From positions 116,538,001 through 116,602,000 of the forward strand of contig CP142453.1 of NCBI GenBank assembly GCA_038049695.1: a stretch of 64,000 nt of DNA, in the 5' to 3' direction. The notes under the pieces are model-generated. The model was given only the letters and a program-made list of their open reading frames with translations. It had not been told where the DNA came from and made no database searches. Source of the DNA: Cinnamomum chago. Its lineage: Eukaryota; Streptophyta; Magnoliopsida; Laurales; Lauraceae. The translations under genes and the position numbers were made by a program. The number at the start of each line of letters is the position of its first letter. Positions within the stretch are counted from its first letter, which is position 1. This document shows, in pieces, positions 43,701 to 54,527 of the stretch.

Positions 43701-45770
43701 CGCTCGTCACACTTGAGAGCCACAAGCCTCCACCAACTTTGTTCCCCTAGCAACTATAAATGTGGGTAGCTGGTGGCGTTTGAAGAAGAGCACAAGTGAG
43801 AAACAAGTGATGACAGTGAGCACTCAAAATTAATATTGATGGTTCTCTTAAAAAATAGAAAAAGAAATAATAAAGAAATTCTATGTTTGGACTAAATTAG
43901 AGAGAAATCAAAATTTCCGCATTAAGTTTGAAACTGAAGTGGAAGGGAGGAAAAAAAAAAAAAGGAAAATCATAAAAAGAGTGCATCTTCATAGGCATAT
44001 TAGTTTTCAGAAATTAAAACAAAAAACTGGAAAAAATGAAAATAAAGAAGAGAAAAGGAGATAGTTCCTTCTATTTGCTTGCAAAATATGACAGAGGATG
44101 AAAAGCTGTTCCGGATGGAAACCAGCTAAAAAGTGAAATGCTGACAGGTCAGGTTTAACATATAGGTGAATGAAGTTTTTCTATCTTTTAACTTATTATT
44201 TTGACTTTGATTCAGTGAACCTGTCTCGGCCAAGCCAGTCAAAACGAAATCAATTGATCCAGGGCCAGCTGAGCTAGGAACAAACTTGTTTCAACTAGAT
44301 TATACAGGGATGCATTTATTAAAAAAAAAACTGATTATTATTATAAAATATGTATCATGGGTGGGTGCCACATGAGATGAATTAAGATTAAAATACTATT
44401 GTAATTAGAATTCCTCAAATGAAAATGTTACTTTACCTATAAATAGGCCTCCTCCCTTATATTTGTACGTATAAATAATAAAAGTATCTCCATTGGCTCC
44501 CTCTTACTCTCTCTCCTCGTGCTTTATTTTACAATAATTATACATAGAGATGGCTACGTGTAGGGAAATTGACAATTTTTTTTATTATTATTCCTGCCGG
44601 AGACGTGTGTAATGAAACCTGGATCTGATGGAGTGTCATTTTGGGTTTTGGATGCCTTGGCCCACCCACCCTATTTGTCATTAATTTATACATAAAGTAC
44701 TCAAGTATAATAGAGAAAGCAATTTAACTGACCAACAATAATAACTAGCTATTGGCCAAAATCAGATACTAGACGTCACTCAAGTACATCATGGAACCAG
44801 TTAAGTATCACAGATTAGTAACTTGTCCCAAAACAGAGTGGATTCAAGTTTACCTCAATCATTTGCCATGCCCACCCAATTGCCATCCCTAGGTCCATAC
44901 TAGACCGAAATTATAGATAAAGAAGAGTCTTCTCCTAAGATCAATAGGATGCAGGAATTCTCATCTCGACCCACCATAAAGCAGGATCCCCTCCTTAGTT
45001 CAATGATTCAGTGTTCTCACATCCTGTGTTTTGCGACCAGAGCCCATATAAGACAGATGGACAGATGGAATCTTATTGCATCAGCTAAATTTATATGTCA
45101 AACTTACTAGATTAATGAAAGACTGTATTTTCTCTCATGAGCTTTGCAGTTCATTTCGCAAAGCACTGCACACAGCAGGAAAATTTTCAATAATGAATAT
45201 AATGAGCGTGACGAAGCTTGCATGTCATATTCTCAGAAAAGGTCAGAGATAATAAAGATGCCCCAACTTTGGGGGATACAAACTTTGCTTGTTCCTTCCT
45301 CTTTTAATTTTTAATCCCATAAGAGCATGGAATCTTTAGAACTTCATCATACGATTCTTCCTACATCAGCATTGGAATTATTGGATTCCGAATATTCAAA
45401 GATGGAATCAAACAATCGGTGGCAAATTGTAGGCCATGCGTTTTAACATGGAGTGCTCCGCTGCTGTCGCAGTCCTGCTGAGTAGGAAAAAAAAAAGACA
45501 GGTTTCTACTGGGCCTAACTCTATAATAAATGTTTTTGATGATCCATGTCCCACTCTGTTGATGGATTTCATCCTTCAATGAAATGTTAAAAATTGGGAA
45601 ATTGGAGGACCGTCAGCTCTCCCATCAGTTTCCTGCAATCGACAATCAAGGACGGTAATGCATCATGCATGACATGTCGGTGGATCTACTGGCCCCACCC
45701 AATAAGAAGGGGGTACGCCAACAAGTAACCTTGATGATGGAACATATTTTACCATCAGATTCAATCTTCT
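40796..45770. other. A/T-rich intergenic region, no gene recognised
   Basis: Read in all frames, no known family appears. ORFs at 41904-42224 and 43400-43753 match nothing I recognise. The stretch 43260-43640 has many 'cacatgtgtg'-like words related to the tandem arrays further right. Regions near 41480-41640 and 42700-42850 share 'tctatttcaaaaag'-like words and may be decayed DNA-transposon relics. Confidence 0.5.
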
Positions 45771-46379
45771 ACCCAACACACCCATGTGAGAAACCACACA
45801 TGCGGTGGGAGCCGCACATGGAATGGGCCACTCGCACATATGAGGAGTGGACACTCAAACAAGTAGAGAGAAATGACTCATACATGTGAGGAGATGAAAC
45901 TTGCATTTGGAAGTAGAGAAATACCCAACACAGCCATGTGAGCAACCACACATGCGGTGGAGCCGCACATGGAATGGGCCACTCGCACATATGAGGAGTG
46001 GACACTCAAACAAGTAGAGAGAATAGACTCATACATGTGAGGAGATGAAACTTGCATTTGGAAGTAGAGAAATACCCAACACACCCATGTGAGCAACCAC
46101 ACATGCGGTGGGAGCAGCACATGGAATGGACCACTCGCACATATGAGGAGTGGACACTCAAACAAGTAGAGAGAAAAGACTCATACATGTGAGGAGATGA
46201 AACTTGCATTTGGAAGTAGAGAAAAACCCAACACACCCATGTGAGCAACCACACATGCGGTGGGAGCCGCACATGGAATGGGCCACTCGTACATATGAGG
46301 AGTGGACACTCAAACAAGTAGAGAGAAAAGACTCATACATGTGAGGAGATGAAACTCGCATTTGGAAGTAGAGAAAGAC
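45771..46379 (+). repeat. Minisatellite, four units of about 152 bp
   Basis: Units start 'acccaacaca.ccatgtgag' at about 45771, 45923, 46074 and 46227. Each contains 'acatgcggtgggagc.gcac', 'actcgcacatatgaggagtg' and 'actcatacatgtgaggagat'. Identity between units is high, with 1-2 bp indels. The overlapping - strand ORFs are by-products of the array. Confidence 0.93.
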
Positions 46380-46454
46380 CCTAGGATGCAATCGTGATCT
46401 GATTCAGTGTTTTGAAATCCAATTGCCAAATTAAAAGTTGGATTATGGATTTTT

Positions 46455-46735
46455 TTTTTTTCATCTCAGCTAAGGAACTAGGACTTTTGAGACTCGCACA
46501 TGCGAGGTGATGAAAATTTATACTTACAATGATACAACTCACACATGTAATTTCATCTCAGCTAACGAATTAGGACTTTTGAGACTCGCACATGTGATGT
46601 GATAAAAATTTATACTTACAAGGATACAACTCACATATGTAAAGTTATATAGCAAGGTTCCAAGCTAGAACCTCCCAAGTAAAAACTCACACACGTAAAG
46701 TTATAGCAAGGTTCCAAGCTAGAACCTCCCAAGTA
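46455..46735 (+). repeat. Two short tandem arrays related to the 152-bp minisatellite
   Basis: A unit of about 90 bp (tcatctcagctaa.gaa.tag ... actcgcacatg) occurs twice (about 46461 and 46551). A unit of about 57 bp (aaagttata..gcaaggttcc ... aacctcccaagtaaa) occurs twice (about 46639 and 46697). All share 'ctcRcacatgt' words with the preceding array. Confidence 0.8.
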
Positions 46736-48394
46736 AAGAGCCGTTATCACCATGTCCCATCTGGTTTGCAATGTTGGTAGATGACTAACCCTCAACTGTC
46801 TTGTATTTAGTATGGGGTGACTAGGTGAGGGGCGTAGTGGGAGTGTGGTACTCACTGACAAGAAACAAACTATATACCTAAGTCTATGAGCATATAATGC
46901 CCATAGAATGTCTTTTTCATACGACTAGTAAGCCTAGGCTATCAAGTCAGCTGGGACCTATCAAGCGTTAAAACCGACCCCCCCACCCCCCCCGGGCGGG
47001 TGACGTCTTTGACATAACGTGATTATTTTCGGGGTAGAGTCTGTTAAAACCCACACAAATGCACATTAATAAATTTTAAACGAATTTCAAACAAATAGCA
47101 AATCCACATTTTATATCTCTCCACCAACTCACACAAAATGAATTAAAGTAAATGTAAAGAGCCAAGGTTGTTCATAAGTCTTTAAAAACTAAAAATAGTT
47201 TATTTCAAACAATTTCTAGTTCAATTCATAAGTTTAACAAACCAGTCTCACATAGAACCCATTAGTGAGTGCCCAAGTTGTGCAAGCCCTCTGAGGACTT
47301 TGGCTCGTCCTGGTCCCAACCTAGGTATGTTGAGGATAGAGTTTGGACCAGTATGACCAAGGCGGACGCATCCAGGTCCTATACAACCCTATATGTGCCC
47401 ATGTTCTAGCTTGCAACACAATGATTAAAATGGCAAGGTTATTCAATACCCATCCATGAAATTGCCTCATGGATAGCCAATAAGGGCATTTAGCTTCATA
47501 GATAGCCAAATTCGATCTAATATGCCTCTACGACAGGCATTCGATTGGACGTTGGCCCAAGTAACATGTTACTTTGGATTTAAAAGTATAAATTGGATGA
47601 CCAGAATCATATAATAAGATTTTGGTTTTAGTATCATGGTAGATCCATGATTCTTGGTACTTTCCTTGACAATACATTGCATCAGGTCAGGTCATCTTAC
47701 ATCATTGACCATAGTTTAACAAGTTATAGATTCTGTTGTTGCCCATTATTTAACAGGTTACATTGAATAACACAAACTGAATAAAATAAATCACAGTGAT
47801 GTCATATGAGTGAATGGAGTTTGGGCCAATCCATTGGCAGGTGGGTGGCATTTCTCTTCAGAAATACCAGCAGCAGTCTCAATATCTAGCTGGGAAGTTT
47901 CTCCTGCGCAAAGTGCTATGGGGAAGAAAAAACAAACAAGAAGGGGAAAAAAAAAACGATCCCATCTAATTGTAATTGTATTGAGTAGGGACATGGATAA
48001 CGTGCATGCACAAGGAGTCAAAGCGAAAAATGAGATTTAAATAAATAAATAGAGTTGGAACAGCTAATACCAACAAATTATAGAAGTCTGTTAATTTGTA
48101 TGGCTCAATAAAAATTAATTAATCTTGGTTAACTGGGCTCCTGGATTGCCCAATTTGTACTGTGATTAGAAGTAGACTTGTTATAGGTCTACAGTGTTTG
48201 GGTGTAACAGGGTTTTGGGGCTGATATTATAAATAGAGACTAAGAGTCTCTAGGATGTACACATCTCTTCTAATTGCATAGTGAATTATCCTTTCTTCCC
48301 GTGGACATAGATCAAAAGCCGAACCACGTAAATCTTTGTGTTCTCTTGTGCGTGATTAATCTCTTCTTGTAGGTCCTATATCACAAAAAAGTCT
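46736..48394. other. Intergenic, no gene
   Basis: A C-rich run (46976-46996), ordinary A/T-rich sequence and ORFs without recognisable similarity. The last 250 bp (48,140-48,390) look like LTR or leader DNA ('ttataaatagagactaag', 'gtgttctcttgtgcgtgatt'), but no element could be delimited. Confidence 0.45.
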
Positions 48395-48403
48395 TATGTC
48401 CAT

Positions 48404-48530
48404 GAGTCCTGCTACACGGCCCGGCTAGGGGACCGATTCCGGACTCGGCCCTCTTGGAGGGCCGTTGGATCCTAGCGAGCGGGGCCGGGCCCGGAATCGG
48501 TCCCCCTAGTCGGGCCGTTTAGATTTTCAC
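48404..48530. mobile_element. GC-rich hairpin element B, 9-bp flanking repeats
   Basis: Arms 48416-48451 and 48481-48518 are reverse complements apart from a few changes. The loop contains CTTGGAGGGCCGTTGGATCC (48453-48472) and GCGAGCG (48475-48481), the same core as hairpin element A, although the arm sequences differ. Direct repeats TATGTCCAT flank it (48395-48403 and 48531-48539), with a third copy at 48545-48553. Confidence 0.75.
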
Positions 48531-48708
48531 TATGTCCATACATTCTATGTCCATACATGTGAATTCATCAATGACTTCAGTCATGAGTAAAGCAAAAGAA
48601 ACATAACGAGCAAAACTGTCCAAAATAATCTTCTTCATGTATATTATTAATAACAAATTTCACTTCAATAGAAGTTAAGCCTATTTCAAAATTGGTGGCA
48701 TTGAAATA

Positions 48709-49053
48709 GTTTATAAAAGAGGATTTTACCAAAAAAAAAAAAAAACACAAAATCTTTAAACTGAATGGAGACTAAAAAAGGCCCTTAAATTTCAATATTG
48801 GCCAAAAAGGTCCTAAGTGGGGATATCGCCATTCATTTTCTTATGTTAACCCTTTCATGAGTTGCTATGTTGTTGTTCAGTAAACTATAAAATAAAATAA
48901 AATAGAATTAAAGAAACAAGTGGCAATATCCCCGCTCATGGCCTTTTTAGTCTATATTAAAATTTCAAGGCTTCTTTTGTCTTCACTAGGTCTTAGGGGA
49001 TTTTTTCTTTTCTTTCTTTTTTTTTTTTTTTTGTAAAATTCTCTTTATAAAAC
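48709..49053. mobile_element. Foldback MITE, about 345 bp
   Basis: The left end gtttataaaagaggatttta pairs with the right end, whose reverse complement reads gttttataaagagaatttta. Internal segments pair as well (aaaaaggtcctaagtgggga with tccccgctcatggccttttt). Poly(A)/poly(T) runs flank each arm. No ORF. Superfamily not assigned. Confidence 0.7.
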
Positions 49054-50689
49054 TACATTAGACAAAAAAGAACAACCTCACATATTTTAGACCGAATCAA
49101 TTTGACCATGAACCCATTTCCTATCGATGTGAAAATTTGTAAATCCATTTCAAAGTTTGTGGTCTTTTAGGCCATCAAATTAAATGATATTTGCCCAAGA
49201 GAAGTCGATTCTGTCATGACAGTGACCCTCCATGCCACCTCTGTTGTGTTTGCATGCTTTCCATTAAACAGTTAACAAGCTGACCTGCAACTACATTTCT
49301 TTTATATAAAACTAACCAACTAATCTTTTGTTACAAGTTTTGTTAGCTAGGTTGGCCCGCCTACATGCCATACGTTGAAAGAGATCTTGTTTTATAGTAA
49401 TTAATTAACCATCTAATTTTCTTCTACATATTTGAATCGATTGGCCTGCCTCCATGCCACATCTTGAAATAAGCCATGACAACACCATTAAAGAAAGCAT
49501 TGTGGAACCTAAACAGATTTTAAACACGCAATCTCACCAAGTAATAGGAAGGAATATTTGCACGAAATCAAAGCGGGCACGAAATGAATTGTCTTTGCCA
49601 TTATTCTTCATTGGTATACAAATAAGTCCACGATCGCTTTCGAATTGTTGATTCATTGCCAAAGATGGCTTAGAACCAATATATAGTTCATTATTTAATG
49701 GATATTTCTATTCTAATACTCCATCTGATAGTTATCAGTAATTATCAAATTTATTTCTATCTAACGGAACCCTATTGGATCAAATGACAACTGCAGACTT
49801 TTTCCGGATGAATGAAACATTTGATTCATATAGGAGGCTAAAAAAGGCTATGTATGTGTTTTATTGACAGTACTCAAAAAAAGCCCAAAATAAATGTCCA
49901 TTTCTTGCATGAGATGTAACCAAACTTTACGCTAATAGGAGTTAGTCCTACCATCGGTTTGAGCATTTGAAAAACATAAGAATAAATATCAAAAAGTTCA
50001 TTTATGTGTTTTTCCCATTAACTTGAAAAGGGCCCCATAACATAATCACTACGTAATCCAACATAATTAACATTGTCATCAAGTTGTAGAAAAACCCAAT
50101 CCAATATAATCAACAAAATTAACAACAACAATACAAATTACTTGAGAATGAAAACAATAGCAGCCTCATTGCAAAAGGCGAGGTCACGAATTTCTTAAGC
50201 TTGGGCTTCATGACAAAGGAGAGATCACCGTATTCTAGGGTTTTTGAATTCTAGGGATTTCAAGTTCTGTGGTTTTCAAAGCTTCATGATGGAGGAAATG
50301 GTTGTGGTGTAGGAGAAGAGAGGAGGAAGAGGATAGTCCGATTCTAGGGTTCTGGTTGGCAATAGTTTTCTAAGGTTTGGTCGCAAAAGAAATAGAATTA
50401 GCGATGGATGAGAAAGATAAAGAGAGTTTTTTTCACCAGAGCAGGTGGTTTTTTTTTTTTTTTTTTCCCTTCTTCTAAGCCCATTTAGAGAAGCATATGA
50501 GGAAAGGGCCGGGGGCATATTTATATATAGGGGTCAAATTTTTTGAAAAAATAGAAGTCGCCTTTTTTTTTTTTTTTGTGTGTGTACGCAGAAAAGGGGG
50601 ATCCTCTAGATTTTATTTTGTCCAGGCCCAAGGAAAAGCTTTACTTTTTTTTTCTATAGAATATAAATGGTTACACAAGGAGCAGAAAA
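49054..50689. other. Intergenic, no gene
   Basis: No recognised coding sequence or element. ORFs at 49454 and 50276-50518 lack similarity to known families. Confidence 0.5.
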
Positions 50690-51260
50690 ACTGCACAAAG
50701 CGAAAAAGCTTTTCTTCGTTATAGTAAAATCCATGTTTAGTGGGGCCTTTTTCACTCCAAAAAAACACAGAAATAAGCTAAAACTTTCATGATTCCTTAG
50801 AAAAAGCCTTCCCCCACGCCCCTAAGAGGAATTGTGTGGCCAATTCTTCATGGAAAAAGTGAGCATTGTGTAAACACTTTTTTGTACTATAGTTAATGTT
50901 GGGTGTAACCACTTTTCAGTGAGGAAAAAAATAATAATAAGCTAAATTTTCAGCTATTCCATAGAAAAACTTTTACTTTAGAGGCGATAGTTGGAAATTT
51001 CTATTTTCTCAAGGCAAGCAAAGTTTCATGGAACTAGTTTTCTATGGATGTACATAAATATGTTGTATTACGGCACGTTTGCATATATGATTTTTTGAGA
51101 AAAATATTTTTCTCACTATAGTAAATTTCATGCTTAGTGTAGCCACTTTGCGGAAAAATAAACTGAGTTTTCCATGATTCCAACGAAAAAAGGTTCCGTT
51201 GAATGGGACGGATTAGACTTGGTGTTTTCTTCAGAATGCAGAAAATCTTTTGCAAAATTA
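50690..51260 (+). repeat. Degenerate tandem array, three units of about 190 bp
   Basis: The order 'tatagtaaa..catgYttagtgtggcc' - 'ttttc....gaaaaaa.a' - 'aagctaaaactttcatgattcc' - 'tagaaaaagc' recurs at about 50715, 50885 and 51117. Divergence is high, so the array is old. The Tat element inserted about 60 bp to its right. Confidence 0.55.
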
Positions 51261-51316
51261 GGATTCAGTAGAGCTACACAAACATGCCCAAGGTTTGTGT
51301 AGCGTCATTAGAACCT

Positions 51317-51989
51317 TGTGTGGGGTCATTTGGTAATCACGGATTTATGTGGGGCCGCTCCCCGATTTCGGGACTATCCTTAGTCTCGGTGTTGTCCAGC
51401 TCGGCAGTAGCGCCATCTCGGGGAAGCACGGAGCCCATCTCGATAGCCACGATCGCGGGTGTCCACCTCGGTCTCGGCCTTGAGCTCGATCTCGGCTTCC
51501 TGTCACTCAGCCGTAAATGCGCTATCTTGACGGGAACGGCAAACTGATAAATAGAGTGGGCGCCGGACCTAGATAAGTGACACGCCTTATCTCAGGGTCA
51601 CGTCCATAGGTATAGGAGGATGGTCTGATGTGACGTCCCCTTTTTACCTACCCCCACTCAGGAGAGAAAGGTACAAGCTGATGGGACTTCCATCTCTCCT
51701 TGAGGGGTCCAGTCCAATGATGACTCTCACGTCTATATAATGCATGAGATGAACTGTAAGAGGTACGCAACTAGTTCGTCTCCCAAACTTCTCCCCTTTC
51801 ATTTTCCCTCAGTTACCAAACTAACTCAGGCATCGGAGTGCCTTCGGCTGCCTACAGCCAGGGGCTCTGACCTTTGTCTTCCTTTTTCAGGTCATCGGAG
51901 GCCCGATCCTCTCCCCTGATCATCCTTAGATCATCTCACCGAGAGCTTAACTCTCTCATAACCAAGTCCGTAATTTTTAGGCACTTACA
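51317..51989 (+). repeat. 5' LTR
   Basis: Starts TGTGTGGGGTCATT and ends GGCACTTACA. It contains a TATA box TATATAA at 51734-51740. Preceded by target site AACCT. Confidence 0.95.
51734..51740 (+). promoter_or_regulatory. LTR TATA box
   Basis: TATATAA in 'cacgtctatataatgcatg'; the same motif is in the 3' LTR at 63415-63421. Likely drives the genomic transcript. Confidence 0.6.
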
Positions 51990-52009
51990 GTTGGCGCCGT
52001 CTGTGGGAA
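51990..52009 (+). other. Primer-binding site
   Basis: GTTGGCGCCGTCTGTGGGAA directly follows the 5' LTR. The TTGGCGCCGT core is the usual primer-binding type of plant Tat/Athila elements. The exact tRNA was not verified. Confidence 0.8.
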
Positions 52010-52040
52010 CAGGATCTTAACCAAAGCCTCTGCAAAGGCC

Positions 52041-53880
52041 ATGCTTCCAAAAATCAGATATGGCGGCGAAGGGTCGTCAAAGTCCCGAAGAGCGTCATCC
52101 TTTCCTCCGCCGGAACAACCCTCATTTCCACCATTTTCACAGCCTCGGCCGCTCCAGTCGGCACCTCTAGAACCCCCCACTGGCGTTCGCTCTGCTCTTC
52201 TTCCCCCTCCGGGGCTAGCGGAGGCTCCTCCCGTCTCGCAGGGGCTATCAGGGATTCCCCGCCAGAGAAAGTCTGAAGGGAAGTCCGGTCCCGTGTACGC
52301 GAAGGGTGTTGTCCAGTCGAACTCCTCATCCCGACCTGTGGCGACACTCCCCTAGCATAACGACCGCCATGAGGCTCCTTACCCCCTCGATGATCAGCCG
52401 CCCAGGGATCCACAGCAAAACGCCTCCCAGTCGGATCTTTGACAACAAGGCAAAACCCCTGTTAGAGGGAAATCCCATCATCGCACTCACAACGACGATC
52501 GATCCTTTCGTCGAGCCCGTGAAGAAGAAGATGATGCCCTATTTGAAGAGCTCGAGACCCAGAATCAGGTCCTCCACGAAAAGGAGGAGTTGATTCGTCA
52601 TCTCTAGGAGCAGCTCAAGGCGAATGAAAGGAGGTGGTCCCGTATTCCACCTCCTAGGCGACAGCAAAATCGTCAGTGCAGCCAAGACCTGAGGCGGGTC
52701 CTCAACGACAGATGGAGAAATCGCTGCGAAGAAGAAGGCTCGAGCAGCAGCCACCGACCTAGCAACCTCTGGGGATCGCGTCACGAGCCAGAATCCCTGA
52801 GGCCGGAGAACATCTCGGGCCTAAAAGAACTGCTCGACCATTACGTCAAGCAGGAGATCCAGGCCCGATTGGCCAAGATCGGTTTCGCCCGAGATCAAGT
52901 ACAGACCTGCGATGAAGAGGACCAGGGCATGTCCCCCTTCTCCCAGGAAATAAAGGACTTCTCTCTGCCCGAGAGATTCAGCGTCCCGAGATTCGTCCTC
53001 TATGACGGGACCTCGGACCCAAAAGCGCACCTACGACATTTCACTCAGCGGATGTCGGCCACCTGAATTGCAGGGTCTTCTCCTCCAGCCTAGGCGACCT
53101 CCCGCTCCGATGGTTCTGCGCGATCCCTTCTGGGTCAGTCACGAACTGGCGGCAGCTTCGAAGCTCCTTTATCGAGAAGTTTCAGGCGCACCGTGTCATC
53201 CCGAAGACAGGTGGCAACCTCATGGCAATCCGGATGAAAGATGGTGAAAGTATCACTGCATTCGCCAGGAGATTCTGGAAGATATATAGCCAAATCACGG
53301 ATGCCAATGATGACGTCGCCATCATGTGCTTCCGGCAGGCTTTACTCTTCGGCAATGAGCTCCGGAAAGACCTGGTCCGGACTCCCGTAACCACAATAAA
53401 GGCGCTGATGGCAAGGGTGAATCAATACATCGAGTAGGAAGAAGACGAGGCTTGAGGCAACGAGCGGTTTGGCCTCCAGCAGAGAGGCCAGACCCCCAGA
53501 GGAGAGGGGATGTTCCCCAAACAAAAGCCACACAAGAAGAGGACAGCCTCCAGTTCGGCAACCTTCTCAACCCCTACCTCGGGTAGCAGCAAGAGACTAA
53601 AGTTCAAACATATCAAGTTGGTCGGAGATCCCTACAGGGCCGTCAATGTTGTCTTCAAGGAGCCCATTTACAGACTCCTGAACAAAATCAAGGCAGAGCC
53701 CTACTTCCAGTGGCCGCAGCCGATGAAGGGCGACCCATCCACCCGAGACCGATGCAAGAACTGCTACTATCACAAGCAGCACGGACACATGACTGAAGAC
53801 TGCATGGCTCTGAAGTCTCACCTCAAGAGGCTCGTCAAGGGAGGGCACCTCCGGGAATACGTCAAGGAGGGAGAGAGGAT
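52041..53880 (+). pseudogene. gag region (degenerate)
   Basis: A proline-rich N-terminal part is followed by a long collinear reading: ...LIRHL(stop 52605-52607)EQLKANERR..., LLDHYVKQEIQARLAKIGF and SVPRFVLYDGTSDPKAHLRH (the typical gag core of Tat elements). The frame is lost near 53066 by a small deletion. It resumes as VFSSSLGDLPLRWF ... FIEKFQAHR ... ITAFARRFWKIYSQI, with a stop at 53435-53437. A zinc-knuckle-like RCKNCYYHKQHGHMTEDC lies at about 53749-53804. Gag would form the particle; this copy cannot make a full protein. Confidence 0.8.
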
Positions 53881-53912
53881 CAACCGAGCCCAGCAGCACG
53901 CCTCACCCAGCG

Positions 53913-54524
53913 ATGATCAAGACAGCGACGAACCGGCAGGAATCATCAACGTCATTCACCTGGCCCTTGTTCCCAAAAAGAGGAAGTACCCAAGCTCGGT
54001 CAAAGGCCAGGAGAGCTGCCCATGGCAAACAAGTGATGTCGGACGAGGACCTAGTAGGGGTCCAGCTCCCCCATAACGATGCGCTCACCCTCACCTTGAG
54101 GCTGAACAATTACACCATGAAACGCGTCCTCATAGATCCGGGGAGTTCGTCCGAGATCCTCTACTACAGTTGTTTCAAGCAGCTCGGCCTGACAAAGTCC
54201 GACCTACAAGAAGCCCGCGTCCCCTTAATAGGCTTCAGCGCCAAGCCTGTGTACCCGAAAGGGAGAATCTCGCTTGAAGTCCGAATAGGGGGCGCCACGA
54301 AGATTGCGGACTTTATGATGGTGGTCACACCGTCTCCTTACAATATGATAATGGGGCGGAGTTGGCTGCATACCATGGAAGCAGTCCCTTCCACCTTTCA
54401 TCAGAAACTCAAGTTTCCATTAGAGAAGGCCGAAGGCGTGATTGAGATAGTGACCGTGCAGGGAGATCAGCAGATGGCCAGACAGTGCCTCACGGCCGTA
54501 ATACCTGGCGAGACGGAGCCCTAG
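53913..54524 (+). pseudogene. Retrotransposon aspartic protease domain
   Basis: Open reading of 203 codons containing RVLIDPGSSSEILYYSCF (about 54122-54175), where the family normally has DxGSS, and a second conserved part, YNMIMGRSWLHTMEAVPSTF. It follows gag and precedes RT in the usual order; a TAG at 54522-54524 separates it from RT. Confidence 0.8.
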
Positions 54525-54527
54525 CAA

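Noticed and set aside
45665..46391. Series of Cys/Ser-rich minus ORFs (possible small secreted proteins)
   Set aside because: They are the 152-bp minisatellite read in different frames, with no stable start or signal.
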